A stretch of DNA of 64,000 bases. It comes from Saccharothrix sp. ALI-22-I. Its GTDB lineage: Bacteria > Actinomycetota > Actinomycetes > Mycobacteriales > Pseudonocardiaceae. How positions within the stretch are numbered: the first letter of the stretch is position 1; each line of letters starts with the position of its first letter. The position numbers and the translations under genes are program-made. Positions 16,514-27,017 of the stretch are shown here, one piece after another. The notes beneath the pieces were generated by a model that was given only the letters and a program-made list of their open reading frames with translations, was not told the DNA's origin and made no database searches. Location of the stretch: assembly GCF_001984175.1 (NCBI RefSeq), contig NZ_MTQP01000052.1, positions 62,001 to 126,000 on the forward strand. Direction: 5' to 3'.

Positions 16514-17178
16514 GCGCGCACCCAGTCGGCCACCGCGGGTGCGTCCGGTGTGTCCACAAGGGACTGGCTGATCACCGGTAGCTCACCGCGCATCCGGTGG
16601 GCGTCGGCCGTCATGACACCGAGGTCGGCGCCCACCATCGGCGCGAGGTCGGTCTTGTTGATCACCAGCAGGTCAGCCGTGGTCACGCCGGGGCCGCCCT
16701 TGCGCGGCACCTTGTCGCCGCCGGCCACGTCCACCACGAAGATCTGCCGGTCCACCAGGCCGCGGCTGAACACCGCGGTCAGGTTGTCGCCGCCGCTCTC
16801 GATGATCACCAGCTCCAGACCGGGGAACCGGTGTTCCAGCAGCTCCACCGCGTCCAGGTTGGCGGTGATGTCGTCGCGGATCGCGGTGTGCGGGCAGGCG
16901 CCGGTCTGCACCGCCTCGATCCGGTCGACGTCGAGCACGCCCGCGGCACGCAGGAAGTCGGCGTCCTCGGTCGTGTAGATGTCGTTGGTGACGACGGCGA
17001 GGTTCACGCTGCCGCCCAACGCCCGGCACAGCGCGGCGGTCAACGCGGTCTTGCCGCTGCCCACCGGGCCGCCGATGCCGAGGCGGACCGCGCGGTGCTC
17101 GTGGTCGCTGTGGTCGTGGGGGTCGTGCCCGGGATCGGCGGGGTCGAAGTTCACCGGGTGCACGTGGTCAGCTGACAA
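16483..17178 (-). CDS. ureG: Urease accessory GTPase UreG
   Basis: A 231-residue SIMIBI-class GTPase that powers nickel delivery to urease. The P-loop GGPVGSGKT, the nickel-binding CPH of [11 protein letters not shown] and the NKTD guanine motif are all present. The N-terminus carries a His/Asp-rich stretch ([11 protein letters not shown]) that could store nickel. It overlaps ureF by 11 bp. Its last 31 bp overlap the 3' end of the divergently oriented secreted-protein gene. Confidence 0.96.
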   Translation of the reverse strand: MSADHVHPVNFDPADPGHDPHDHSDHEHRAVRLGIGGPVGSGKTALTAALCRALGGSVNLAVVTNDIYTTEDADFLRAAGVLDVDRIEAVQTGACPHTAIRDDITANLDAVELLEHRFPGLELVIIESGGDNLTAVFSRGLVDRQIFVVDVAGGDKVPRKGGPGVTTADLLVINKTDLAPMVGADLGVMTADAHRMRGELPVISQSLVDTPDAPAVADWVRAQLRTLAAVS

Positions 17179-17818
17179 AGAGACGCACCTCTTCGGAGTG
17201 GTGTCGGTCGTGCGCCTCGGCCAGCAGGTCCAGGCCGGGCGCGCTGGGCGCGGGGAGGTCTTCGGGCGCGGTGTCGGCGTGGTCGGCCGCCGTCGCGGCC
17301 ACCGCGTCGATCTCCGGCGCGAGGTGGGCCAGGATCGCGTTCACCCCGAACGGGTCCAGGCCGAGCAGCCGGATCGCGCCGGTCGCCGGTCCGGTCACCG
17401 CGTGGTAGGCCACGGTCTGCGCGGCCTCGAACGGATCACCCACGAGTGCGCCGACGATCACCGGGTGGTGTGGCCGTGGCGTGACGCGGAGCAACTCGGT
17501 CAACACGGGCGACGGCCAGGCGCGCTTGGCCGCCCGCGCGATCCCGCGCCCCTGCACCCGTGAGGCGTTGCGCTGTGCGGGCGACGGCGTCCGGGCGTCG
17601 AACTCGGCGTCCAGTTCCGCGTACCGGCCGCGGGTGGCGGCGGACGCGAACACCGCGCTCAACGCCCCCGCCGTGCGCAGCCTGCCGACCAGGAACGACC
17701 GCAACGACCGTTCGTCGGTGACGAGCTTGCGGGCGACGGCCTCCTCCAGCCCGCCCGAGTGGACGTGACCACCGCCGGGGAAGCGGGAGTCCGCGATCAT
17801 CAACGCCGCGAGGTTCAT
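17168..17818 (-). CDS. ureF: Urease accessory protein UreF
   Basis: A 216-residue helical protein that bridges UreD and UreG in the maturation complex. The N-terminal [19 protein letters not shown] and the central [18 protein letters not shown] are family hallmarks. It starts at ATG 17818, overlapping the ureC stop by one base (TGATG), so the two are translationally coupled. Confidence 0.93.
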   Translation of the reverse strand: MNLAALMIADSRFPGGGHVHSGGLEEAVARKLVTDERSLRSFLVGRLRTAGALSAVFASAATRGRYAELDAEFDARTPSPAQRNASRVQGRGIARAAKRAWPSPVLTELLRVTPRPHHPVIVGALVGDPFEAAQTVAYHAVTGPATGAIRLLGLDPFGVNAILAHLAPEIDAVAATAADHADTAPEDLPAPSAPGLDLLAEAHDRHHSEEVRLFVS

Positions 17819-19515
17819 CAGAACAGGAAGTATCGCTGGGCCATCGGCAGCTCCGACACCGGCTGCGGCTCGACCAGCTCACCGTCGATGCGCACGGCGA
17901 AGCTGTCCGGGTCCACCTTGACCTGCGGCATCGCGTCGTTGAGCACCATGTCGGACTTGCTCACACCACGCGTGTCGCCGACCGGCATGAGCGGCCGGGC
18001 CAGCCGGAGCATGTCCGCCAGGTCCGCGTCGATGGCCTGCTGCGACACGAAGTGCACGCTGCTGCGGGCGGCCGAGTAGGCGCCGAACATCGGCCGGGCG
18101 AAGATCGGCTGCGGGGTCGGGATGGACGCGTTCGCGTCACCCATCGCGGCGTGCGCGATGAACCCGCCCTTGAGCACGAGCGCCGGCCGCACGCCGAAGA
18201 ACTTCGGCTCCCACAGCACCAGGTCGGCCAGCTTGCCGACCTCCACCGAGCCGACCTCGTGGTCGATGCCGTGCGCGATGGCCGGGTTGATCGTGTACTT
18301 GGCCACGTAACGGCGGGCGCGCAGGTTGTCCGGCATGTCGCCGCGCCGCTTCTGCATCACGTGCGCGGTCTGCCACGTCCGGATGATGACCTCGCCGACC
18401 CGGCCCATGGCCTGCGCGTCCGAGCTGATCATGGAGATCGCGCCCATGTCGTGCAGGATGTCCTCGGCCGCGATCGTGGTCGGCCGGATGCGGCTCTCCG
18501 CGAACGCCAGGTCCTCGGCGATCGACGGGTTGAGGTGGTGGCACACCATCAGCATGTCGAGGTGCTCTTCGAGCGTGTTGATCGTGTGCGGGCGGGTCGG
18601 GTTGGTCGACGACGGCAGGATGTTCGGCTCGGACACCACCTGGATGATGTCCGGCGCGTGCCCGCCGCCCGCGCCCTCGGAGTGGTAGGCGTTGATCGAC
18701 CGGCCGCCGATGGCGTCCAGGGTCGATTCGAGGAACCCGGCCTCGTTCAGCGTGTCGGTGTGGATGGCCACCTGCACGCCCGACTCGTCGGCGATCCGCA
18801 GGCACGCGTCGATCGCGGCGGGCGTGGTGCCCCAGTCCTCGTGCAGCTTGAACCCGCCCGCGCCGCCGACGAGCTGTTCGCGCAGCCCGTCCTCGCTGGT
18901 GGTGTTGCCCTTGCCGAGCAGCATCACGTTCACCGGCATGTGGTCCATCGAGGCCAGCATCCGGCCCAGGTTCCACGCGCCGGGCGTGACCGTGGTGGCC
19001 TTCGTGCCGTCGGTCGGTCCGGTGCCCCCGCCGATCAGCGTGGTCAGGCCGGACGCGATCGCGGTGTCCACGATCTGCGGGCAGATGAAGTGCACGTGGC
19101 AGTCGATGCCGCCGGCGGTGAGGATCTTGCCGTTGCCGCTCACGACGTCGGTGGACGGGCCGATGACCAGCGCCGGGTCCACGCCGTCCATGGTGTCCGG
19201 GTTGCCGGCCTTGCCGATGCCGACGATCCGGCCGTCCCGCACGCCGATGTCGGCCTTCACCACGCCCCAGTGGTCGAGCACGACCGCACCCGTGATGACC
19301 AGGTCCGGCGCGCCCTCGGCGCGGGTGGCGACACCCTGGCCCATCGATTCGCGGATCACCTTGCCGCCGCCGAAGATCACCTCGTCGCCGGAGCCCGCGC
19401 CGCGGCTGCGGTCCTCGGTCACCTCGATGAGGATGTCGGTGTCGGCGAGCCGGATCTTGTCGCCGGCCGTCGGGCCGAGCAACTCCGCGTAGCGGCGGCG
19501 ACTGATGTCGGTCAC
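17818..19515 (-). CDS. ureC: Urease alpha subunit
   Basis: A 565-residue catalytic subunit hydrolysing urea to ammonia and carbamate. All dinickel ligands are readable: His140 and His142 in IDCHVHF, the carbamylated Lys and His in FKLHEDWG, His in AIHTDTLNE and in [12 protein letters not shown], the flap His in VCHHLNP, and Asp in SSDAQAMGR. Start GTG 19515 overlaps the ureB stop by 4 bp (GTGA). The motifs look intact, so an active enzyme is expected once nickel is loaded. Confidence 0.97.
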   Translation of the reverse strand: MTDISRRRYAELLGPTAGDKIRLADTDILIEVTEDRSRGAGSGDEVIFGGGKVIRESMGQGVATRAEGAPDLVITGAVVLDHWGVVKADIGVRDGRIVGIGKAGNPDTMDGVDPALVIGPSTDVVSGNGKILTAGGIDCHVHFICPQIVDTAIASGLTTLIGGGTGPTDGTKATTVTPGAWNLGRMLASMDHMPVNVMLLGKGNTTSEDGLREQLVGGAGGFKLHEDWGTTPAAIDACLRIADESGVQVAIHTDTLNEAGFLESTLDAIGGRSINAYHSEGAGGGHAPDIIQVVSEPNILPSSTNPTRPHTINTLEEHLDMLMVCHHLNPSIAEDLAFAESRIRPTTIAAEDILHDMGAISMISSDAQAMGRVGEVIIRTWQTAHVMQKRRGDMPDNLRARRYVAKYTINPAIAHGIDHEVGSVEVGKLADLVLWEPKFFGVRPALVLKGGFIAHAAMGDANASIPTPQPIFARPMFGAYSAARSSVHFVSQQAIDADLADMLRLARPLMPVGDTRGVSKSDMVLNDAMPQVKVDPDSFAVRIDGELVEPQPVSELPMAQRYFLF

Positions 19516-19823
19516 TTGTCCAGCTCTCCCGCCCACTCGGGCCGCAGACCGGGCACGCGCCGCGCGCCGGCCAGCGGGACCAGGGTCACCTCGCGTTCGA
19601 CGCCCGGCTCGAACCGCACCGCCGTGCCCGCCGGGATGTCCAGCCGCTTGCCCCACGCGGCCTCCCGGTCGAACTCCAGCCCGGGGTTGACCGCGGCGAA
19701 GTGGTAGTGCGAACCGACCTGCACCGGGCGGTCCGCGGCGTTGACCACGACGAGCGTGGTGCGCGGCCGTCCGGGGTTCAACTCGACCGGCTCGTCGCCG
19801 GTGATGATCTCGCCAGGTCGCAT
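19512..19823 (-). CDS. ureB: Urease beta subunit
   Basis: A 103-residue structural subunit. [15 protein letters not shown] and [19 protein letters not shown] are diagnostic. Start ATG 19823 has GAGGAGG upstream. It begins 11 bp after the ureA stop and overlaps the ureC start. As in most bacteria outside Helicobacter, gamma and beta are separate chains. Confidence 0.95.
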   Translation of the reverse strand: MRPGEIITGDEPVELNPGRPRTTLVVVNAADRPVQVGSHYHFAAVNPGLEFDREAAWGKRLDIPAGTAVRFEPGVEREVTLVPLAGARRVPGLRPEWAGELDK

Positions 19824-19834
19824 GCGGCCCCTCC

Positions 19835-20137
19835 TCACACGATCGGGTCGTGCACGGTCACCAGCTTGGTCCCGTCCGGGAAGGTCGCCTCCACCTGCAC
19901 GGACTCGATCATCTCCGGCACGCCGTCGAGGACCTGGGCGCGGGTGAGGACGTGCCGCCCGCTGTCCATCAGCTCGCTGACCGAGCGACCGTCCCGGGCG
20001 CCTTCGAGCACGTGGTCGGTGATGAGGGCGACCGCCTCCGGGTAGTTCAGGACCACGCCGCGCTCCAGCCGCCTGCGTGCGACGTCGGCCGCGACGTGGA
20101 CCAGCAGCTTGTCCCGCTCGTGCGGCGTCAGGTGCAT
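19835..20137 (-). CDS. ureA: Urease gamma subunit
   Basis: A 100-residue subunit beginning [14 protein letters not shown] and containing [21 protein letters not shown], both diagnostic. First gene of the ureABCFG operon. The 184-bp divergent gap to citrate synthase should hold its promoter; I see an AACGAT/ATCGTT inverted repeat near 20192-20217 but no recognisable nitrogen-regulator site. Confidence 0.95.
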   Translation of the reverse strand: MHLTPHERDKLLVHVAADVARRRLERGVVLNYPEAVALITDHVLEGARDGRSVSELMDSGRHVLTRAQVLDGVPEMIESVQVEATFPDGTKLVTVHDPIV

Positions 20138-20321
20138 GACGGTGGTCTATCACGTGAAACGCCACCACCGCCGCACGGAAACAAGGGCTTAACGATCATC
20201 TTTCGTCTGAATCGTTTCCTTGATCGTGACCGACGACACGCGCACCCCCGATTGCCAGCGGGTCTTCCGGGGAGCAAGGTTTCTCCAACTCTTTGCTTTT
20301 CGCCGAGAAGGAGCGCACAGC

Positions 20322-21434
20322 GTGGTGCAGACCGAGGACGACGGTTTCCGGCCAGGTCTGGAGGGCGTGGTCGCCTTCCACACCGAGATCGCCGAACCGG
20401 ATCGCGACGGTGGCGCCCTGCGCTACCGCGGCGTGGACATCGAGGACCTGGCCGGCCAGGTGAGTTTCGGCAACGTGTGGGCGCTGCTGGTGGACGGCCG
20501 GTTCGGGCCGGGTCTGCCGCCCGCCGAGCCGTTCCCCATCCCGGTGCACACCGGTGACGTGCGGGTGGACGTGCAGGCCGCGTTGGCCATGGTGGCACCG
20601 ATCTGGGGCTACCAGCCGCTGCTGGACATCACCGACGAGCAGGCGCGCGAGCAGCTGGCGCGGGCGTCGGTCATGGCGCTGTCGTACGCGGCGCAGTCCG
20701 CGCGGGGCATCGGGCGGCCCGCCGTGCCGCAGCAGCGGATCGACGAGTGCACCACCGTCACCGAGCGGTTCCTCACCCGGTGGCGTGGCGAGCCGGACCC
20801 GGCGCACGTGAAGGCGCTGGACTCCTACTGGGTGTCGGCCGCCGAGCACGGGCTGAACGCCTCCACGTTCACCGCGCGGGTGATCGCCTCCACCGGTGCG
20901 GACGTCGCGGCGGCCATGTCGGGCGCGATCGGCGCCATGTCCGGCCCGCTGCACGGCGGCGCGCCGGCCCGGGTGCTGCCGATGATCGAGGAGGTCGAGC
21001 GGACCGGTGACGCGCGGTCGTTCGTGAAGGGCATCCTCGACCGGGGCGAGCGGCTGATGGGCTTCGGCCACCGGGTGTACCGGGCCGAGGACCCGCGGGC
21101 GCGGGTGCTGCGGCGGACGTGCCGGGAGCTGGGCGCGACCCGGTACGAGGCGGCGGACGCGCTGGAGCAGGCGGCGCTGGCCGAGCTGCGCGAGCGGCGG
21201 CCGGACCGGGCGATCGAGACCAACGTCGAGTTCTGGGCCGCGGTGATCCTGGACTTCGCCCAGGTGCCGCCGCACATGATGCCCGCGATGTTCACCTGCG
21301 CCCGGACCGCCGGGTGGTCGGCGCACATCCTGGAGCAGAAGCGCACCGGCCGGCTGGTGCGGCCGTCGGCGAAGTACGTCGGGCCGGGTCCGCGCAAGCC
21401 GTCCGAGGTGGAGGGCTGGGCCGAGATCGCATGA
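20322..21434 (+). CDS. citA: Citrate synthase (CitA-type)
   Basis: A 370-residue citrate synthase condensing acetyl-CoA and oxaloacetate. Catalytic His residues are in SGPLHGGAP and GFGHRVYRAEDPRA. The third catalytic position, normally Asp in NVDFYSG, reads NVEFWAAV, a Glu; this may be normal for the CitA branch but differs from housekeeping GltA. Start GTG 20322 has AGGAG at 20309-20313, chosen over an earlier in-frame ATG. The citA-serC-sepH order resembles the mycobacterial locus. Confidence 0.93.
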   Translation: MVQTEDDGFRPGLEGVVAFHTEIAEPDRDGGALRYRGVDIEDLAGQVSFGNVWALLVDGRFGPGLPPAEPFPIPVHTGDVRVDVQAALAMVAPIWGYQPLLDITDEQAREQLARASVMALSYAAQSARGIGRPAVPQQRIDECTTVTERFLTRWRGEPDPAHVKALDSYWVSAAEHGLNASTFTARVIASTGADVAAAMSGAIGAMSGPLHGGAPARVLPMIEEVERTGDARSFVKGILDRGERLMGFGHRVYRAEDPRARVLRRTCRELGATRYEAADALEQAALAELRERRPDRAIETNVEFWAAVILDFAQVPPHMMPAMFTCARTAGWSAHILEQKRTGRLVRPSAKYVGPGPRKPSEVEGWAEIA

Positions 21435-21444
21435 CCGTGCGTAG

Positions 21445-22707
<1,263 letters not shown>

Positions 22708-22721
22708 CTCCGCTTTCGTCC

Positions 22722-22769
22722 ACCGGTGTGGGGGGTCGTCCCGTTTGTCGGGGCGGCCCCCACACCGGT
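22722..22769. terminator. serC/ABC operon bidirectional terminator
   Basis: ACCGGTGTGGGGG at 22722 pairs with CCCCCACACCGGT ending at 22769, and an inner CCCG/CGGG stem closes a small loop. It lies between the convergent serC and ABC permease stops, almost touching the latter. Confidence 0.85.
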
Positions 22770-22770
22770 T

Positions 22771-23982
22771 TCACGCGAGCGCTTCCGTCGGTGACAGCCG
22801 CGCCGCCCGCATGGCGGGGTAGGCGCCGGCGACGGCCCCGACGACCATCGCCACCCCCACCCCGCCGAGCAGCGCGGGCAGCGGGACCACGGCAGGCCAG
22901 GACTGGCTCGCCGCGTACCCGGCCGTGACCGCGACCCCCACCAGCACGCCGACCAGGCCCCCCGAGCCCGACAGCAGCACCGATTCCGCGAGGAACTGCC
23001 CGCGCACCTGCCGACGGGTCGCCCCGAGCGCCCGTCGGAGTCCGATCTCCCGGCGCCGTTCCAGCACCGAGATGACCATCGTGTTGGCCACGCCCACGCC
23101 GCCGACCAGCAGCGCGACCCCGCCCAGGCCGAGGAACAGCGCGCTGAACGAGTTCTCCGCCAGGCGTTTCGCGGCCAGCGCGTCGGACGGGCGGTCCACC
23201 TTGACCTCGTTCGGCTGCCGGGGGTTGAGGGTGCTGCCGAGCACCTGCCGCACCTCTACGACCGACGCGTCCTCGGCGCGGACGTAGATCGTGCCCGGAT
23301 GGCCGTCGAAGCCGAGTCGGCGTTCCGCCGTGGTCCAGCCGACCAGCACGGATCGTTCGATCTCCGTGCTGAGCGGCATCGGCCGGAGGATGCCGACGAC
23401 GGTGAACCACTGGCCGTCGATCCACACCTGGAGGCCGGGGCGGTCGATGCCGAGGCGGGTCGCCGCTACCGAGCCGAGCACCACGCCCGGTGTGTCCGCG
23501 TCGAGGAACCGGCCCTGCTCCAGCTCCCCTTGGAGGACGTCGAGCAGGTCTGGTTCGGCGGCGAGCACGGCGAGGCCGGACGTCTCCTCCTCCGGCACGC
23601 GGTCGTTGCGGCGAACCGTGTGCCCGGTCTTGCCGGTGCCGCCGGCCGCCAGGACCGGGCCGATGCGCTTGGCCATCGGCACGGCCGTCTTCGGCAGCTT
23701 CGCCTCCGCGCCGAGGAACGTCTGGCCGGGTTCGGCGTGCAGGAGGTTCGTGCCGAGCCGGTTCAGCTCGTCCTGGAGGGCCCGCTGGCCGGACGCGGGG
23801 ATGCCGACGACCGCGACGACGGCCGCGATGCCGATGGCGATGCCCAACGCGGACAACACGGCTCTCAGCGGGCGGGTGCGCATGCCGTGGAAACCGAGCG
23901 CGGCGATGTCCCTGGCCCCGAGCCGGGTGGGCGCGGGCGTCGGCTCCGGCGCGACCGCGAGCGGGGGCGCGGAGGTGGTCAC
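22771..23982 (-). CDS. MacB-like ABC transporter permease
   Basis: A 403-residue FtsX/MacB-type permease: TM1 near residues 37-60, a periplasmic MacB core of about 200 residues, and three C-terminal helices preceded by SVLERRREIGLRRALGATRRQ. It should work with the ATPase, adaptor and lipoprotein encoded upstream as an efflux or mechanotransmission complex. Start GTG 23982. The 82-bp gap to the ATPase stop contains a short duplication of the ATPase 3' end (CGATCACCCC at both edges), suggesting local rearrangement. Confidence 0.9.
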   Translation of the reverse strand: MTTSAPPLAVAPEPTPAPTRLGARDIAALGFHGMRTRPLRAVLSALGIAIGIAAVVAVVGIPASGQRALQDELNRLGTNLLHAEPGQTFLGAEAKLPKTAVPMAKRIGPVLAAGGTGKTGHTVRRNDRVPEEETSGLAVLAAEPDLLDVLQGELEQGRFLDADTPGVVLGSVAATRLGIDRPGLQVWIDGQWFTVVGILRPMPLSTEIERSVLVGWTTAERRLGFDGHPGTIYVRAEDASVVEVRQVLGSTLNPRQPNEVKVDRPSDALAAKRLAENSFSALFLGLGGVALLVGGVGVANTMVISVLERRREIGLRRALGATRRQVRGQFLAESVLLSGSGGLVGVLVGVAVTAGYAASQSWPAVVPLPALLGGVGVAMVVGAVAGAYPAMRAARLSPTEALA

Positions 23983-24064
23983 GCGATCACCCCATCCCGA
24001 ACCCCGAACCGGAGCCGCGCAGACCCCGACCCCGACACAACACCGACCAACAGCGCGGAAGCGC

Positions 24065-24715
24065 TCACACGATCACCCCGTCGCGGACTTCGACCTGGCG
24101 CGGGGCGCGGGCCGCGATCTCCCGGTCGTGGGTGATGATCACGACGGTGGTGCCGGCCGCGTTCAGCTCGCCGAGCACGTCGAGCACTCCTTGGCCGTTG
24201 CGGCTGTCGAGGTTGCCGGTCGGCTCGTCGGCTAGCAGGACCGCGGGCCGGTTCACCACGGCGCGGGCGATCGCGACCCGCTGACGCTCACCGCCGGACA
24301 GCTCGTTCGGCCGGTGCGTGGCCCGGTGGGCGAGTCCGACCCGTTCGAGGGCCACCGCGGCGAGTTCCCGTCTCCTGCCGCGCGGCACGCCCGCGTAGAG
24401 CAGGCCGGAGGCGACGTTGTCGACCGCCGGCAGCCCGTCGGACAGGTAGAACTGCTGGAAGACGAACCCGATCCACCGCGAGCGCAACGCGGACAGCCGC
24501 CGGTCCGGCAGCCGGGCCACGTCGTGCCCGCGGATCTCCACCCGGCCGGTGGTGGGCCGGTCGAGCGTGCCCATGAGCTGGAGCAGGGTGGACTTGCCGG
24601 AGCCCGAGGGCCCGACGATCGCCACCAACTCCCCCGCCGCCACGGTGAGCGAGACGTTCCGCAGCGCCTCCACCCCGCCCGGGTAGGTCCGGCCGACCTG
24701 GTCCACGACGATCAC
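24065..24715 (-). CDS. MacB-like ABC transporter ATPase
   Basis: A 216-residue LolD/MacB-type ATPase. Walker A is GPSGSGKST, the Q-loop FVFQQF, the signature [14 protein letters not shown], Walker [14 protein letters not shown], and the H-loop IITHD. Start GTG 24715 overlaps the adaptor stop by 4 bp. It supplies energy for the permease downstream. Confidence 0.95.
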   Translation of the reverse strand: MIVVDQVGRTYPGGVEALRNVSLTVAAGELVAIVGPSGSGKSTLLQLMGTLDRPTTGRVEIRGHDVARLPDRRLSALRSRWIGFVFQQFYLSDGLPAVDNVASGLLYAGVPRGRRRELAAVALERVGLAHRATHRPNELSGGERQRVAIARAVVNRPAVLLADEPTGNLDSRNGQGVLDVLGELNAAGTTVVIITHDREIAARAPRQVEVRDGVIV

Positions 24716-25761
24716 GACGTCGTCACCACCCGGGTGCCCTCGGTCAGGCCGGCGCCGGTGACCTCGACCCTGCCCTTGGCGAACAGGCCCGTCTCCACCG
24801 GGATCAGGGTGTGGTCGTCCGCCTTCTCCACCGCGTACCCGCCCTCGGCCAGGGCCAGCAGCGCGCCCACCGGGACGATCAGCACTCCCTCCCGCTTGCC
24901 GACGGTGAACAGGACGGTGGTGGACACGGCGTCCTGGTTGCCGGCGGCTGCCTGGTCGTCCAGGGCAATGGTCACGGTGATCTTCGCCTTCTCGCCCGGG
25001 TTGGTCGGCTCCGGGCCCGGCGTCACCGCGGTGACGGTGCCGGTGGTGGCCCCGCCGTCGGTGATGTTCAACTCGACCTTCTCGCCGACCTTGGCGAACC
25101 GCTGCTTCGCCTTCTCGATCTCCGCCGAGACGACCCGGTCGGTGCCGGTGACCTTCATCAGGTCGCCGGCGCCGGGAGCGCCCAGCGGCGCCGTCACCGA
25201 GGCCACCCGGATGGCCGACGGTTCGATCACCACGTCGCCCGGCGCGATCCGACCGGTCTGCTCCAGGCCGTTCGCCTTCTGCCACTGCTTGACCGCCGTC
25301 GCGGTCACGTTCGTGTACTTCTCGTCCGGCGTGCCGAAACCGGTGTGCCCGAGTGCGGCCAGGTTCTCCTCGATCAGCTTCACGTCCGGGCCGTTGGCCA
25401 CGCCCGCCGACAGGTCGCGGTAGAGCGGAAGCCCGCCGTAGAACAGCGGCACCGGCTTGGCGTCCACCCAGTACACCGGCTTGCCCCGGTCCAGGACCGT
25501 GCCTGCGGCGGGCAGCGCGGTGACGGTTCCGGGTCTGCGGCCGGTCAGCGCGCGTTCCGCGCCGTACGCCAACGACCCCGTCACCGACTGCTGGTCGGCT
25601 ATGTCGCCCTTGACCACCTCGGTGGTCTCGGGTGGCTCCGCCTTCGCCACCCCACCGCCCTTCTCCCCGGCGTTGACCCTGGTCATGGCCACCGCGGCGG
25701 CGGTGCCCAGCAGGGCGACCGCGACCACGCCGACGACCAGCCACCTGCTCCGCTCAGCCAC
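24712..25761 (-). CDS. HlyD/RND-type adaptor with peptidoglycan-binding domain
   Basis: A 349-residue membrane-anchored adaptor. One N-terminal TM (residues 7-27) is followed by a region with a PG_binding_1-like segment ([11 protein letters not shown] to [11 protein letters not shown]) and a beta-barrel/lipoyl-type C-terminal half. It links the MacB-like transporter to the wall. Start GTG 25761 overlaps the lipoprotein gene by 8 bp. Such adaptors with a peptidoglycan-binding insert are common in Actinobacteria beside MacB modules. Confidence 0.85.
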   Translation of the reverse strand: MAERSRWLVVGVVAVALLGTAAAVAMTRVNAGEKGGGVAKAEPPETTEVVKGDIADQQSVTGSLAYGAERALTGRRPGTVTALPAAGTVLDRGKPVYWVDAKPVPLFYGGLPLYRDLSAGVANGPDVKLIEENLAALGHTGFGTPDEKYTNVTATAVKQWQKANGLEQTGRIAPGDVVIEPSAIRVASVTAPLGAPGAGDLMKVTGTDRVVSAEIEKAKQRFAKVGEKVELNITDGGATTGTVTAVTPGPEPTNPGEKAKITVTIALDDQAAAGNQDAVSTTVLFTVGKREGVLIVPVGALLALAEGGYAVEKADDHTLIPVETGLFAKGRVEVTGAGLTEGTRVVTTS

Positions 25762-26272
25762 CGGCCACCGCCCCGGTGCCGAAGCCGCACTCCTCCATCG
25801 CCTTGCGGGACTCCTCCGAATCGTCGAACGGCAGCCCGATGGCGGCGCCGTTGTCGAAGTCCGGCTCCTCGACCTCGAAACCCTTGTCCCGCAGGCACTT
25901 GATCTGCTCCCGCATCTTGTCCATCTCCTCCGGCGACGGCTCCCGCATCTCACCGCCGCTGGGCATGAACTCCTTGCACGCCTCCTCCGCCTTCTTCATC
26001 GCCTCCTGGTCGATGGCGCCGCCGGCCCTGGCGGCCACACCGCCCTTGCCGTCGAACTCCGGGTCGGGCATGTCGACGCCGTTCTCGCGCATGCACTTGG
26101 CGAACGCGCGCATCTTGTCCTCGTCCAGCTCGCCGTCGCCCGCGACGGGCACGGGCGAGCTGGTCGACGCGCCGCCCGAGACCGAGGCGACCTTGTCGCC
26201 TTCCGGCGGAGTGCCGCACGCGGTCAGCGCCAGCAGCGCGGCGGCCAGGACGATCCATGTCGGTTTTCGCAT
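25754..26272 (-). CDS. Lipoprotein with duplicated Cys-rich motif
   Basis: A 172-residue lipoprotein: the signal peptide ends in ALLALTAC (lipobox Cys19). The mature part has two related motifs, AFAKCMRENGVDMPDPEFD and QIKCLRDKGFEVEEPDFD, each with one Cys followed by an acidic Pro-Asp turn, plus two further cysteines. This protein type often precedes actinobacterial adaptor/MacB operons and may be a substrate-sensing or metal-binding partner; its function is not known to me. Start ATG 26272; a GTG lies 6 bp earlier. First gene of the operon. Confidence 0.85.
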   Translation of the reverse strand: MRKPTWIVLAAALLALTACGTPPEGDKVASVSGGASTSSPVPVAGDGELDEDKMRAFAKCMRENGVDMPDPEFDGKGGVAARAGGAIDQEAMKKAEEACKEFMPSGGEMREPSPEEMDKMREQIKCLRDKGFEVEEPDFDNGAAIGLPFDDSEESRKAMEECGFGTGAVAGG

Positions 26273-26306
26273 GGCCACAGGTCTACGGACCGGGTGATTC
26301 GGAGCC

Positions 26307-26337
26307 GATAAGCGAATCCGCTTATCCGCCGCTTATG
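26307..26337. promoter_or_regulatory. OmpR-type site array in a divergent promoter
   Basis: GATAAGCG (26307-26314) and CGCTTATC (26319-26326) form a perfect inverted repeat with a 4-bp centre. A third copy, CGCTTATG (26330-26337), repeats the second exactly 11 bp on. The array lies between the lipoprotein operon and the response regulator 24 bp downstream. Two direct copies at one helical turn are the classical OmpR/PhoB layout; the inverted copy suggests control in both directions. Confidence 0.75.
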
Positions 26338-26360
26338 CCCCTTCCCGCCACACTGTCGCC

Positions 26361-27017
26361 ATGCGGGTCCTGGTGGTCGAAGACGAACGGCTCATGGCGG
26401 ACTCGATCGCCGAGGGCCTGCGCAGGCTCGCGATGGCGGTCGACGTCTGCTACGACGGCGGCGCGGCGTTGGAACGGGTGGGTGTGCACGACTACGACGT
26501 GGTCGTGCTCGACCGCGACCTGCCGGTCGCGCACGGCGACGACGTGTGCGCGGCGGTGCTGGAGGCGGGCGGCGAGACGCGGGTGCTGATGCTGACCGCC
26601 GCCGCCGAGGTGGAGGACCGGGTTATGGGCCTGGGCCTCGGCGCGGACGACTACCTGACCAAGCCGTTCGCGTTCGCCGAGCTGGTCGCGCGGGTGCAGG
26701 CGCTGGCCAGGCGGGCTCGGCCGGCGTTGCCGCCGGTGCTGCGCCGGGCGGGCGTGGTGCTCGACCTGCCGCGCCACCAGGTCGCCCGCGACGGGCGGTT
26801 CGTGCAGCTGTCCCGCAAGGAGTTCGCCGTGCTGGAGGTGCTGATGAAAGCGGAGGGGACGGTGGTGACCGCCGAAGACCTGCTGGAGAAGGCGTGGGAC
26901 GAGCACGCGGACCCGTTCACGAACGCGGTCCGGGTGGCCGTGATGACGCTGCGGCGCAAGCTGGGCGAGCCGGGGCTGATCGAGACCGTGCCCGGCGCCG
27001 GGTACCGGTTCGCGTGA
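26361..27017 (+). CDS. OmpR-family response regulator
   Basis: A 218-residue regulator. The receiver has VVEDER, the phosphoacceptor Asp in VVVLDRDLP and the LTKPF Lys; the winged helix ends TVPGAGYRFA. Its ATG is 24 bp from the CGCTTAT array. It overlaps the kinase gene by 4 bp (GTGA). The divergent arrangement makes the lipoprotein-adaptor-MacB operon its probable target. Confidence 0.93.
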   Translation: MRVLVVEDERLMADSIAEGLRRLAMAVDVCYDGGAALERVGVHDYDVVVLDRDLPVAHGDDVCAAVLEAGGETRVLMLTAAAEVEDRVMGLGLGADDYLTKPFAFAELVARVQALARRARPALPPVLRRAGVVLDLPRHQVARDGRFVQLSRKEFAVLEVLMKAEGTVVTAEDLLEKAWDEHADPFTNAVRVAVMTLRRKLGEPGLIETVPGAGYRFA

